Shown: one piece after another, positions 20,001 through 26,793 of the stretch
Numbering within the stretch: the stretch's first letter is position 1
Layout: each line of letters begins with the position of its first letter
From: Noviherbaspirillum aerium
GTDB lineage: Bacteria; Pseudomonadota; Gammaproteobacteria; Burkholderiales; Burkholderiaceae_D
Assembly: GCF_008929045.1 (NCBI RefSeq)
Contig: NZ_VFAH01000036.1
Coordinates: forward strand, 1 to 51,147
Direction: 5' to 3'
DNA: 51,147 nt
Position numbers and translations under genes: made by a program
The notes under the pieces: generated by a model
What the model was told of the DNA's origin: nothing
Seen by the model: the letters and a program-made list of their open reading frames with translations, nothing else
The model's database searches: none

Positions 20001-21078
20001 CATCAACCGCATGAGCCATCCCTTCGGCGGCGGGCGCTGGGGCGGGGACGGCGCGCAGGATGCACAGGCCGGGCAGTCCGGACCATCCGCCCTGGACGCC
20101 GATCTGCGGCGCGAGGTCTTCCGCCAGGCGCTGTCGGGCACGAAGATCGCCCTGCACAGCCGTTCCAGCAACCTGTTCGCCACCCTCGACAACGACGACT
20201 TCTTCCAGTACCTGGGCGGCACCGCGCTGGCCATCCGCAGCGTCGACGGCAAGACGCCGGAAGTCATGGTGAGCGACCTGTCGAATCCGCGCCGCCCGCG
20301 CCATGCGACCCTTGACAGCTACATGGGGCAGGAGCTGCAGAGCCGCTACCTCAATCCGCGCTGGGCCGACGGCATGCTGCGCGAAGGCTATGCCGGCGCG
20401 CGCTTCATCAACCGGGTGGTCGATTACCTGTGGGCATGGCAGGTGACGGTGCCGGACGTGGTCGATGCCACCAAGTGGCAGCGCATGTACGACACCTATG
20501 TGGCCGACCGCCACGGCCTGAAGGTGCGCGAGCGCTTCGCCCAGAGCGGCAACCTGCGGGCCTTTCAGGCGATTACCGACCGCATGCTGACCGCGATCGA
20601 GCGCGGCTACTGGAAGCCGGACGCGGCGGTGAAGGCGCGTCTGGAGCAGGAGAATGCGCGCGCGATCGCCGATGCGGGCGTATCCTGCAGCGCCAGTTCC
20701 TGCAGCCAGGCAAGCCTGAAGCAGGCGCCGCGTGCGGCCGTCCCGGCTGCGGGCCAGGCTCCGGGTCCGGCTGCCGCGCCCGAAGGAGCGGCGGACGCTG
20801 TTGCGCCGTTGCCGGCATCCGTCGCCGCCACTGCTGCGGCAACATCGCCGGTGGCGCCGCAGTCCCCGACACCGACACCTCCGACAGCGGCGGAACCCGC
20901 GCCGCCCGCGCCCGCACCCGCACCCGCACCGGCAAAGCCAGCGGAAGGCCAGCAGGTTTCGGGCTTCGAGATGCAGTCGATCGCCAACCTGACGCCGGAG
21001 CAGAAGACCATCGGCACCCTGGCGCTGCTGCTGGCGGCGGCGGCCCTGTTCGGCATCGGCTACCTGCGCCGGCGCTGA
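17020..21078 (+). CDS. CobN-like cobalt/magnesium chelatase large subunit homologue, predicted periplasmic and membrane-anchored
   Basis: A 1352-residue protein with the CobN/BchH fold. Recognisable segments include HLGTHGTQEWLTGKE (about 577-591), NLWGVETSRHEGIMEAQVLSLLG, LGRPRVDVTMVSSGLFRDLF, and near the end LDSYMGQELQSRYLNPRW. Unlike cytoplasmic CobN of cobalamin synthesis, it starts with a signal peptide (MFRNKNWLNWFSALLAGMLWCLTAHA) and ends with a Pro/Ala-rich linker (about 1228-1313), one hydrophobic helix and RRR. The bulk should therefore sit in the periplasm, tethered to the inner membrane. No cobS, cobT or other cobalamin synthesis gene is nearby. With the ExbB-like and DUF2149 genes and B12 control, a role in cobalt or corrinoid handling and uptake is more likely than ring metallation in the cytoplasm. 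Confidence 0.88.
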   Translation: MFRNKNWLNWFSALLAGMLWCLTAHAAPTAPTLPTLPTAPPGRAIALVLGDVESRPAVLAVRALQAELQAAGATVRILSASHVGNDEHRMLADADAVVLNVLGQQLVQAIMPELQALQRRGRPVYAVGNPPDQALRSLGVREDAAVLAYHRAGGADNMNSLLRYLLRAHFDARLAVPPVLAMPETGLYDVQANRIAGSFDDYLSSYARYRKDAPWIGVMFYRASLVAGQTLPLAAIVASLEAQGYNVLPAFGYPYDVPLRFFLDGQGSSRIDALVALGMKVGGTGATGAMLERIGVPAINAITLSQQTAAQWQASKVGLDIIERTWQLAGAELAGLVQPTVVASRERVTDAQTGLAYVEERPIAERVDRLRERVDAWLALRKTANADKRVALLYFNYPHGSETIGAAYLNVLPESLWQIARRMQDDGYATADDHGALPSDKAALQSDIQTWGSYPGKDAAQYRQGLAKLAASGQALLVPLADYRRWYGQLPATLRGAVEKAWGRPEQAPTLWKDAQGKPHFVFPARRYGKLLLAPQPTRAWEQNLEKLHNDVTLPPGHDYIAFYLWLQHGYRAHAVIHLGTHGTQEWLTGKEAGLAADDATEALIGALPNLYPYVMDDVGEGLQAKRRGMATILDHMTPPFDIAGLNPDLRELGALLNDYRVAEQKSPLLARSHLAALNRLAGKSGVLKDMGRKSLASEADMEALEEYLDTVTAKLTPFGLHTFGVAPAPELRSATARAVASMDAKLPAAERDARVARLEQDIVASAALELERLMQALDGRYIPAGPGADLVRNPAALPTGRNFYGLDPSRIPSRTTYEQGAKLAQQLVDDYRGRHGVYPDKLTINLWGVETSRHEGIMEAQVLSLLGVRPTWDERGRVNGVEPISRRELGRPRVDVTMVSSGLFRDLFANVLTLLDQATRLAQQQDDSDNPLRIHTRRTAAMLEKRGMPADEAQRLAATRIFGLPSGAYGTNIEKLIPLTNAWQNEQQVADVFINRMSHPFGGGRWGGDGAQDAQAGQSGPSALDADLRREVFRQALSGTKIALHSRSSNLFATLDNDDFFQYLGGTALAIRSVDGKTPEVMVSDLSNPRRPRHATLDSYMGQELQSRYLNPRWADGMLREGYAGARFINRVVDYLWAWQVTVPDVVDATKWQRMYDTYVADRHGLKVRERFAQSGNLRAFQAITDRMLTAIERGYWKPDAAVKARLEQENARAIADAGVSCSASSCSQASLKQAPRAAVPAAGQAPGPAAAPEGAADAVAPLPASVAATAAATSPVAPQSPTPTPPTAAEPAPPAPAPAPAPAKPAEGQQVSGFEMQSIANLTPEQKTIGTLALLLAAAALFGIGYLRRR

Positions 21079-21085
21079 TTTGCCG

Positions 21086-21118
21086 GCCCGGTCCGCAAGC
21101 GCCTGCGGACCGGGCTTT
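21086..21118 (+). terminator. Rho-independent terminator of the cobN operon
   Basis: A perfect 12-bp stem: GCCCGGTCCGCA (21086-21097) with TGCGGACCGGGC (21104-21115), 6-base loop, followed by TTT. It begins 8 bases after the CobN-like stop codon. Confidence 0.8.
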
Positions 21119-21145
21119 GAAACCATCGCCAAACGGCGCGATAAT
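21117..21145 (+). promoter_or_regulatory. Sigma-70-type promoter of the two-component system
   Basis: TTGAAA (21117-21122), a 17-base spacer and GATAAT (21140-21145): five of six matches at each element with ideal spacing, 27 bases before the response regulator ATG. The -35 box abuts the preceding terminator. Confidence 0.65.
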
Positions 21146-21172
21146 CTGCGCTTTAATGGCAATGGAAGCGAC

Positions 21173-21835
21173 ATGAGACTCTTGCTGGTGGAAGACGACC
21201 CGATGATTGGCGACAGCGTGCGCAAGGGCTTGCGCCAGGATGGCTTCACCGTCGACTGGGTGCGCAACGGCCGCGGCGCCGAAGCCGCGCTCGGCGACCG
21301 CGTGCACGACCTGGTGCTGCTCGACCTCGGCCTGCCGGGAAAGGATGGCCTCGCGGTGCTGCGCGCGCTGCGCGACAAGGGCAATCCGGTGCCGGTGCTG
21401 ATCCTCACCGCGCGCGACGCGGTCGCCGACCGCGTGGCCGGGCTCAATGCCGGCGCCGACGACTATCTCGTCAAGCCCTTCGATCTGGATGAACTGGTGG
21501 CCCGCATCCATGCGCTGCTGCGGCGCCAGGCCGGCCGCGCCGACGCGGTGGTTCGCCACGGCGAACTGGTGCTCAATCCGGTATCGCACGAGGCCAGCTT
21601 CAACGGCCAGCCGCTCAGCCTGTCGGCCCGTGAATTTGCCTTGCTGCAAGCCCTGCTCGACCGGCCGGGGGCGGTGTACTCGGTCAGCCAGCTGGAAGAC
21701 AAGATCTATGGCTGGGACGACGAGGTCGGCAGCAACACCATCGAAGTCTACGTGCATTCCCTGCGCAAGAAACTCGGCACCGGTTTCATCAAGAATGTGC
21801 GCGGCGTCGGCTACATGATTCCCAAGCTGCCATGA
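21173..21835 (+). CDS. OmpR-family response regulator (QseB/PmrA/TctD-like)
   Basis: A 220-residue regulator. The receiver domain (1-115) has the acidic pocket EDD (8-10 region), the phospho-acceptor Asp51 in LLDLGLPGKDG, Thr79 and Lys101 (LVKPFD). The C-terminal winged helix of the OmpR/PhoB type ends SNTIEVYVHSLRKKLG and GVGYMI. The sequence is closest in style to QseB, PmrA and TctD. The stop overlaps the start of the sensor kinase gene (ATGA). A TTTAAG-N5-TTTAAG direct repeat that fits this subgroup's binding pattern lies upstream of the Do-protease gene at 25177, which suggests one target. Confidence 0.93.
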   Translation: MRLLLVEDDPMIGDSVRKGLRQDGFTVDWVRNGRGAEAALGDRVHDLVLLDLGLPGKDGLAVLRALRDKGNPVPVLILTARDAVADRVAGLNAGADDYLVKPFDLDELVARIHALLRRQAGRADAVVRHGELVLNPVSHEASFNGQPLSLSAREFALLQALLDRPGAVYSVSQLEDKIYGWDDEVGSNTIEVYVHSLRKKLGTGFIKNVRGVGYMIPKLP

Positions 21836-23133
21836 AATCGATCCGCAAAGCGCTGCTGCTCTGGCTCTGCGTCGGCCTGTCGATCGGCATCGCCGCCGTC
21901 GGCGCGCTGCTGTACCTGCAGGCCAAGGAGGAAGCCAACCAGATTTTCGACTACCAGATGAAGCAGCTGGCCGCGTCCCTGCCGACGCAGCCGTTCGCGC
22001 CGGTGGCGCCGGGACGCAACGCGGCGCCCGACGTGGCGCGCGATATCGTGATCCAGATCTGGGACGGGCGCGGCCTGCGCATCTACCATTCGCATGAACG
22101 GCTGGCGCTGCCGCAGCGGGCGGAACTGGGCTTCGCCACCATCGACACCAGCGACGGGCCCTGGCGGGTCTACAGCACCCAGCACGGCAATACCGTGGTG
22201 CAGGTGGCGCAGCCGCTCAGCGCGCGGCGGGAAGTGGCGGCCGACACGGCGCTGCGCACCATCAAGCCGCTGCTGCTGCTGTTTCCCTTTCTCGGCGCGC
22301 TGGTCTGGCTGACGGTGAGCGCCGGCCTGCTGCCCATCGGCCGGGTGGCGCGGGAAGTGCAGGCGCGCGACGCCGACAGCCTCGCGCCCATCGGCGCCGG
22401 CAAGCTGCCCGAGGAAATCCGGCCGCTGACCGATGCGCTCAACGACTTGCTGGCGCGGCTGGACCAGGCGCTCCATGCGCAGCGCGCCTTCGTCGCCGAT
22501 GCGGCGCATGAATTGCGCAGCCCCCTGACGGCCCTCAAGCTGCAGATCCAGCTGGCCGAGCGCGCCCATGACGACGCCGAACGCAGCGCCGCCTTCGCCG
22601 AGCTGCGCCAGGGATTCGAGCGCGCGACCCGGCTGGTGCAGCAGCTGCTGACGCTGGCCAGGCAGGAGCCGGGCGCCACCGCCGGTGTGCGGGAAAGCGT
22701 GGATCTGAACGCGCTGGCGCGCCGCGTGGCCTCGGACCTGATGCCGTCCGCGGAGGACAAGGGCATCGATCTCGGCGTAGCCGATGCCGGCGCCGAGGCG
22801 AAGGTGGAAGGCGATCCGGAGGCGCTGCGCATCCTGCTCAACAACCTCGCCGAGAATGCGATCCGCTACACGCCGCAAGGCGGCCGGGTGACGGTCGGCG
22901 TGCGGCGTGGCGCCCGGGGTCCCGCGCTGACGGTGGAAGACAGCGGACCCGGCATTCCGCCCGCCGAACTGGACCGGGTGTTCGACCGTTTCCACCGCGT
23001 GCCGGGCACCGGCGTACCCGGCAGCGGGCTGGGCCTCGCGATTGTCCGGCAGGTGGCGGAGCGGCACGGCGCGAAGGTGAGCCTGCAGAACCTGCAGGGC
23101 GGGCTGCTGGCAACCGTGGAGTTTTCCGCGTAG
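21832..23133 (+). CDS. Sensor histidine kinase (QseC/PmrB-like)
   Basis: A 433-residue inner-membrane kinase: membrane helix at about 7-29, periplasmic sensor region of about 110 residues, second helix at about 144-165, HAMP-like linker, HisKA domain with the phospho-acceptor His226 in FVADAAHELRSPLTALK, then HATPase_c with the N-box NNLAENAIRYTP, the G1 box EDSGPGIP and the G2 region GSGLGLAIVRQVAERHG. It partners with the overlapping upstream response regulator. The sensor region is of the QseC/TctE style with no binding motif that can be read. The effector-like gene on the opposite strand converges on its end with a 34-base gap. Confidence 0.93.
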   Translation: MKSIRKALLLWLCVGLSIGIAAVGALLYLQAKEEANQIFDYQMKQLAASLPTQPFAPVAPGRNAAPDVARDIVIQIWDGRGLRIYHSHERLALPQRAELGFATIDTSDGPWRVYSTQHGNTVVQVAQPLSARREVAADTALRTIKPLLLLFPFLGALVWLTVSAGLLPIGRVAREVQARDADSLAPIGAGKLPEEIRPLTDALNDLLARLDQALHAQRAFVADAAHELRSPLTALKLQIQLAERAHDDAERSAAFAELRQGFERATRLVQQLLTLARQEPGATAGVRESVDLNALARRVASDLMPSAEDKGIDLGVADAGAEAKVEGDPEALRILLNNLAENAIRYTPQGGRVTVGVRRGARGPALTVEDSGPGIPPAELDRVFDRFHRVPGTGVPGSGLGLAIVRQVAERHGAKVSLQNLQGGLLATVEFSA

Positions 23134-23167
23134 CGCCGTTTCTGCCCTGGCATGCCGGCTGCGCGGG

Positions 23168-24874
23168 TCATACGGACTGCAGCTTACTGTCAAGGTCATT
23201 CTTGAAATGATGTAGGTCATGCATCCCGGGAAGCGACCAATCCACTGGTTTCTCAGTAGTCGAAAAAAGATCGGCAAGCTTTTTACTGAGCGCCTGTTTG
23301 CCCTCGGCCGGCAACTGTGGTCCGTATTCCCTCACTATCGCAAGGGCCTGGTCGTGCACCCGAAGCCTTGTATCGGGCGCATCCGGTTTACCTAGCGTGT
23401 GAAAAACCTCTATTAGTGTGGCCAAGCTCTGCGTGTATGCCGCCAGCAACTCTTGTTTTTTTTCGGCCCAGTCGTTAGCTCTATCTTCCGGAAGGCTGTC
23501 GAATACCTTGAAGTTCTTTTCGAAGCGGTTGAGCAGCACCGACTGTTGGGTTAGATTCAATGCGCGAACATTGGAAAACAACGCTGTCCATACGGGTGCG
23601 ACACTGATGCGGCGGTCCATGTGTCTGCCATCGAATTTCAATTCCCGCTTGGGTGGAGTCCACAGGTAGTTGAACGGTTTTTTCTCGTCCACTTGTTTGC
23701 TTGGCGTGTCCAGATGGTGCATCAGGAAGTCAAACGTTTCCGTCCTGACCGAGGGCTGAGATGCTGAGCGCAGGTGGCTACTCATTTTCGGGAGAAGCTC
23801 AGCGAGACTAGTCATGTCGCTCACCATATCAGTAACCGAGCCCTCGGATTTGGAAATGTTTTTCATCAAGCGCGTGCGAGGTGTGTTCGGCGTTTCTGCA
23901 GTCATACCCTGGGTCGCCTCGCCCGGAACCGCGTCAAGTTGGTACGGGGCAGTTGTGTTGGTAAGAACGCGCGTGAAGTTGGCCAATGCGGTTGACAATG
24001 CCGGTCTTTGAACAGCGGTCTGGGTCGATGCAGTTCGGAGTTCGGCCAGCAATTGCTCGCGTGCCGGCACCGAAAGGCGTACGGCAAAATTCCTCAAGAT
24101 GTCCAATGCCTTGGTCTCCTGCTTGCTCAATGTGTCCGAGTGGCTATCTGGGTTGGGCCGAGCGAGCATTTGCGTCAGGCTGATGAAACTCGCGGCGTAA
24201 GCATCCATCATCTCGGTCATTTTCTCGATCGCGTGGGACGAACCGCGAACCGGGAGATCGCTGAAGTTGGCTTCGAAATCGTCTAGTATTTTTTCTTGCC
24301 GGCTTTCCTTGAATATGGACGCTTGAAGAATCAGATCCCTCCACACTGCTGCGTTCAGGCGGCGGCGGTCAACCTCGGGTTCGTTGAATGACGCCAATTT
24401 TGGGTGATGAGTCGGTTTCTTAAAACCGAGAAAATTTCTGTCGGCCGGGCGATTCAACCTGCGAATATCGGCGAGATGATGCGCTACTGCGTATAACACC
24501 TCGGCTTGGGGTGTCCTGAAGTTCTCTTTTACTTCCCTTCGCGAAGGACCTCTTCCAGTGACGAAACGCATGGCCCCCGTGCCAGTTTGAGTGACGGCTT
24601 CCTTTGTCTTCTTGAGTGCCGACTTTTCACCAGGAAGACCCGGAAGGTATGCCACGAGTGACTTCATCGTTTCCGCACGTTGCGAATCCGTCAGAAGTCC
24701 AGTCTTCAAGTCGCCGAGCAGCTTATTGCAATAGTCGATTCGGTCGGACACCGGCGCATCGAACTTCGGCGCGGCATGGGCGGGCTTCCCACTTGCCGGG
24801 GAATACTGTCCGGCAGAATTTGCCGCGGCTTGATAAGCAGGAATGGAAGAAGATTGGCGGGGTGAAATTAACAT
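23168..24874 (-). CDS. Putative type III secreted effector with internal duplication
   Basis: A 568-residue protein with no domain that I recognise. Its GC content is visibly lower than that of the neighbours. The N-terminus fits type III signal rules: MLISPRQSSSIP has Ile at position 3, no acidic residue among the first 12 (the first is Asp39), and 8 Ser in the first 50. There is no Sec signal and no membrane helix. A perfect HrpL-type promoter lies 55 bases upstream (24930-24957). Two homologous segments are visible, about 124-285 and 380-540: VDRRRLNAAVWRDLI with MDRRISVAPVWTALF, and DDFEANFSDLP with NRFEKNFKVFDSLP. The ATG at 24874 has AAAGGAAAA upstream. It sits between a two-component system and the Do-protease gene, which looks like an insertion. 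Effector status is inferred, not shown. Confidence 0.72.
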   Translation of the reverse strand: MLISPRQSSSIPAYQAAANSAGQYSPASGKPAHAAPKFDAPVSDRIDYCNKLLGDLKTGLLTDSQRAETMKSLVAYLPGLPGEKSALKKTKEAVTQTGTGAMRFVTGRGPSRREVKENFRTPQAEVLYAVAHHLADIRRLNRPADRNFLGFKKPTHHPKLASFNEPEVDRRRLNAAVWRDLILQASIFKESRQEKILDDFEANFSDLPVRGSSHAIEKMTEMMDAYAASFISLTQMLARPNPDSHSDTLSKQETKALDILRNFAVRLSVPAREQLLAELRTASTQTAVQRPALSTALANFTRVLTNTTAPYQLDAVPGEATQGMTAETPNTPRTRLMKNISKSEGSVTDMVSDMTSLAELLPKMSSHLRSASQPSVRTETFDFLMHHLDTPSKQVDEKKPFNYLWTPPKRELKFDGRHMDRRISVAPVWTALFSNVRALNLTQQSVLLNRFEKNFKVFDSLPEDRANDWAEKKQELLAAYTQSLATLIEVFHTLGKPDAPDTRLRVHDQALAIVREYGPQLPAEGKQALSKKLADLFSTTEKPVDWSLPGMHDLHHFKNDLDSKLQSV

Positions 24875-24929
24875 GTTTTCCTTTGAAATTTGCAAGCAGT
24901 GGGCGGGTTGTCGTCTTGAGGGCCATGCA

Positions 24930-24957
24930 TAGGTGGAGCGAAGTTGCCGAGGGTTCC
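24930..24957 (-). promoter_or_regulatory. HrpL-dependent hrp box promoter
   Basis: On the minus strand: GGAACC (24957-24952), exactly 15 bases, then CCACCTA (24936-24930). This is a perfect match to the hrp box GGAACC-N15/16-CCACNNA read by the ECF sigma factor HrpL, which drives type III secretion genes. It lies 55 bases upstream of the effector-like start codon at 24874, a normal distance for such promoters. Confidence 0.85.
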
Positions 24958-25176
24958 ATGTCTTTTCAACGGCACGGCGGAAACATCCCGGCGAGGTTTT
25001 TACAGCGGTTTCACCCTGACCCGCCTGCCGATCCCGGACCGATTGCCGCCGGTACCGCGTTGTGTCTGCTTGCCATGGCTTGGACATGTCGCGTCGTCAT
25101 GCCTTGTTCCAGCAGCAATCCGCCTCGGCCTCGATCAGGCTGGTCAGGATGAACAGGCCCTGTCGCTTTCAAAGGT

Positions 25177-25193
25177 TTTAAGTCCAGTTTAAG
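25177..25193 (+). promoter_or_regulatory. Direct-repeat operator TTTAAG-N5-TTTAAG before the Do-protease gene
   Basis: TTTAAG at 25177-25182 and 25188-25193, centre-to-centre 11 bases, one helical turn. It matches the PmrA/QseB-type box ((C/T)TTAAG-N5-(C/T)TTAAG) and overlaps the -35 position of a possible -10 element TAGGAT (25204-25209). The protease gene starts at 25244. The neighbouring QseB/PmrA-like regulator is the obvious candidate to bind here. Confidence 0.6.
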
Positions 25194-25243
25194 TTTTCCT
25201 CCTTAGGATGCCCCCATGCAGTAACCCTATCCAAGGAGTGAAC

Positions 25244-26734
25244 ATGATTCGCAAGACCGTCGAACGCGGCATCGTTGCCGCATCCCTGGTGGCCGCCGGC
25301 GCCACCGGCTTCGCTTATTTCGACAAATCCGGCTGGGGCCGCGTGGATGCCGCGGCGTTGCCGAACGCCGCTGCACAGGGGGCTTCCCAGGGTGCTTCGC
25401 AAGCCGTCGTGACCTCGGTGCCCGGCGTGGCGACCGCAACCGATTTTTCCGGCATCGTGCAAACCTATGGCCCCGCCGTCGTCAACATCAGCGTGATCGG
25501 CAAGGCCCAGCAGACGCCGGCCGCCAACGGGCAGATGCAGATCGACCCGCGCGATCCCTTCTCCGGCATGCTGCCGTTCTTCGGCCAGCGCGCGCCGCGC
25601 GAAACGCCGATGGTGCGCGGGCAGGGTTCCGGCTTCATCGTCTCGCCCGATGGCCTGATCCTGACCAATGCCCATGTGGTGGACGGGGCATCGGAAGTCA
25701 CCGTCAAGCTGGCCGACCGCAGGGAATACAAGGCCAAGGTGCTCGGCTCCGACAAGCAGACCGATGTCGCCGTGATCCGCATCGAGGCGAAGAACCTGCC
25801 GGTGGTGCGACTTGGCGACCCGGCCGGCGCCAAGGTGGGCGAGCCGGTGCTGGCCATCGGCGCGCCCTTCGGACTGGAAAACACGGCGACTGCGGGCATC
25901 ATCAGCGCCAAGTCGCGCGCCCTGCCGGAAGATACCTATGTGCCCTTCATCCAGACCGACGTCGCGGTCAATCCCGGCAATTCCGGCGGCCCGCTGTTCA
26001 ATCTGAAGGGCGAAGTCATCGGCATCAACTCGCAAATCTACAGCCGCACCGGCGGCTATCAGGGCCTGTCGTTCGCCATTCCCATCGACGTGGCGACCCG
26101 GGTGCAGGAGCAGCTGGTCAAGCATGGCAAGGTGACCCGCGGGCGGCTCGGCGTGAGCATCCAGGAAGTCAACCAGGCGCTGGCCGATTCCTTCGGCTTG
26201 CAGAAGCTGCAGGGCGCGCTCGTGAGCGCCGTCGAGAAGGGCAGCGCAGCCGAACGCGCCGGCCTGGAAGCGGGCGATGTCATCGTGCGCTTCAATGACC
26301 GCGACATCACGCAGTCGGCCGATCTTCCCGCGCTGGTCGCCGCGACGGCGCCCGGCACCGCGGTGAAGCTGGAAGTGATCCGCAAGGGTGCGCCGAAGGT
26401 GCTCACCGCGACGATCAGCGAGTTGAAGGATGCGGCGCTGGCGCAGCGCGAGCCATCGGAGCAGGAGCAGGGCCGGCTCGGACTCGCGGTTCGCCCGCTG
26501 GAAAAGCAGGAACAGCGCGAGGCCGGTGTAGCGGGCGGCCTGCTGGTGGAAGATGTCACCGGTCCGGCCGCGCGTTCCGGCATCCAGCCGGGCGATATCG
26601 TGCTGTCGATTAACGGCACGCCGGTGACGAGCGCCGAGCAGTTGAGGGCGCTGGCGTCGAAGGCGGGACGCAATGTCGCCCTGCTGGTGCAGCGCGACGA
26701 AGCGAAGATCTTTGTGCCGCTGCAGCTCGGCTGA
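25244..26734 (+). CDS. Do-family serine endopeptidase (DegP/MucD-like)
   Basis: A 496-residue periplasmic protease and chaperone of the HtrA group. An N-terminal hydrophobic segment (MIRKTVERGIVAASLVAAGATGF) serves as export signal or anchor. The S1C protease domain has the triad His144 (LTNAHVV), Asp174 (QTDVAVI) and Ser247 (NPGNSGGPLF). Two PDZ domains follow, at about 275-370 and 395-490 (RLGVSIQEVN, AGLEAGDVIVRF, then SGIQPGDIVLSINGTPV). It degrades misfolded envelope proteins. AAGGAG lies 6 bases before the ATG. The TTTAAG direct repeat upstream suggests control by the two-component system at 21173-23133, which is now separated from it by the effector-like gene. Confidence 0.95.
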   Translation: MIRKTVERGIVAASLVAAGATGFAYFDKSGWGRVDAAALPNAAAQGASQGASQAVVTSVPGVATATDFSGIVQTYGPAVVNISVIGKAQQTPAANGQMQIDPRDPFSGMLPFFGQRAPRETPMVRGQGSGFIVSPDGLILTNAHVVDGASEVTVKLADRREYKAKVLGSDKQTDVAVIRIEAKNLPVVRLGDPAGAKVGEPVLAIGAPFGLENTATAGIISAKSRALPEDTYVPFIQTDVAVNPGNSGGPLFNLKGEVIGINSQIYSRTGGYQGLSFAIPIDVATRVQEQLVKHGKVTRGRLGVSIQEVNQALADSFGLQKLQGALVSAVEKGSAAERAGLEAGDVIVRFNDRDITQSADLPALVAATAPGTAVKLEVIRKGAPKVLTATISELKDAALAQREPSEQEQGRLGLAVRPLEKQEQREAGVAGGLLVEDVTGPAARSGIQPGDIVLSINGTPVTSAEQLRALASKAGRNVALLVQRDEAKIFVPLQLG

Positions 26735-26793
26735 GCAAGTTGATCAGGCCGAGCGAGCTGATCAAGTTGAGCGGGCTCGCAGGACGGGAGACG

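Noticed and set aside
17020-21078. Cobalamin biosynthesis operon
   Set aside because: No other cob/cbi gene adjoins, and the signal peptide and membrane anchor do not fit cytoplasmic cobaltochelatase.
18550-21447. A 965-codon open frame on the minus strand
   Set aside because: It lies antisense to the CobN-like gene and the response regulator gene, has no domain and reflects the high-GC codon pattern of the true genes.
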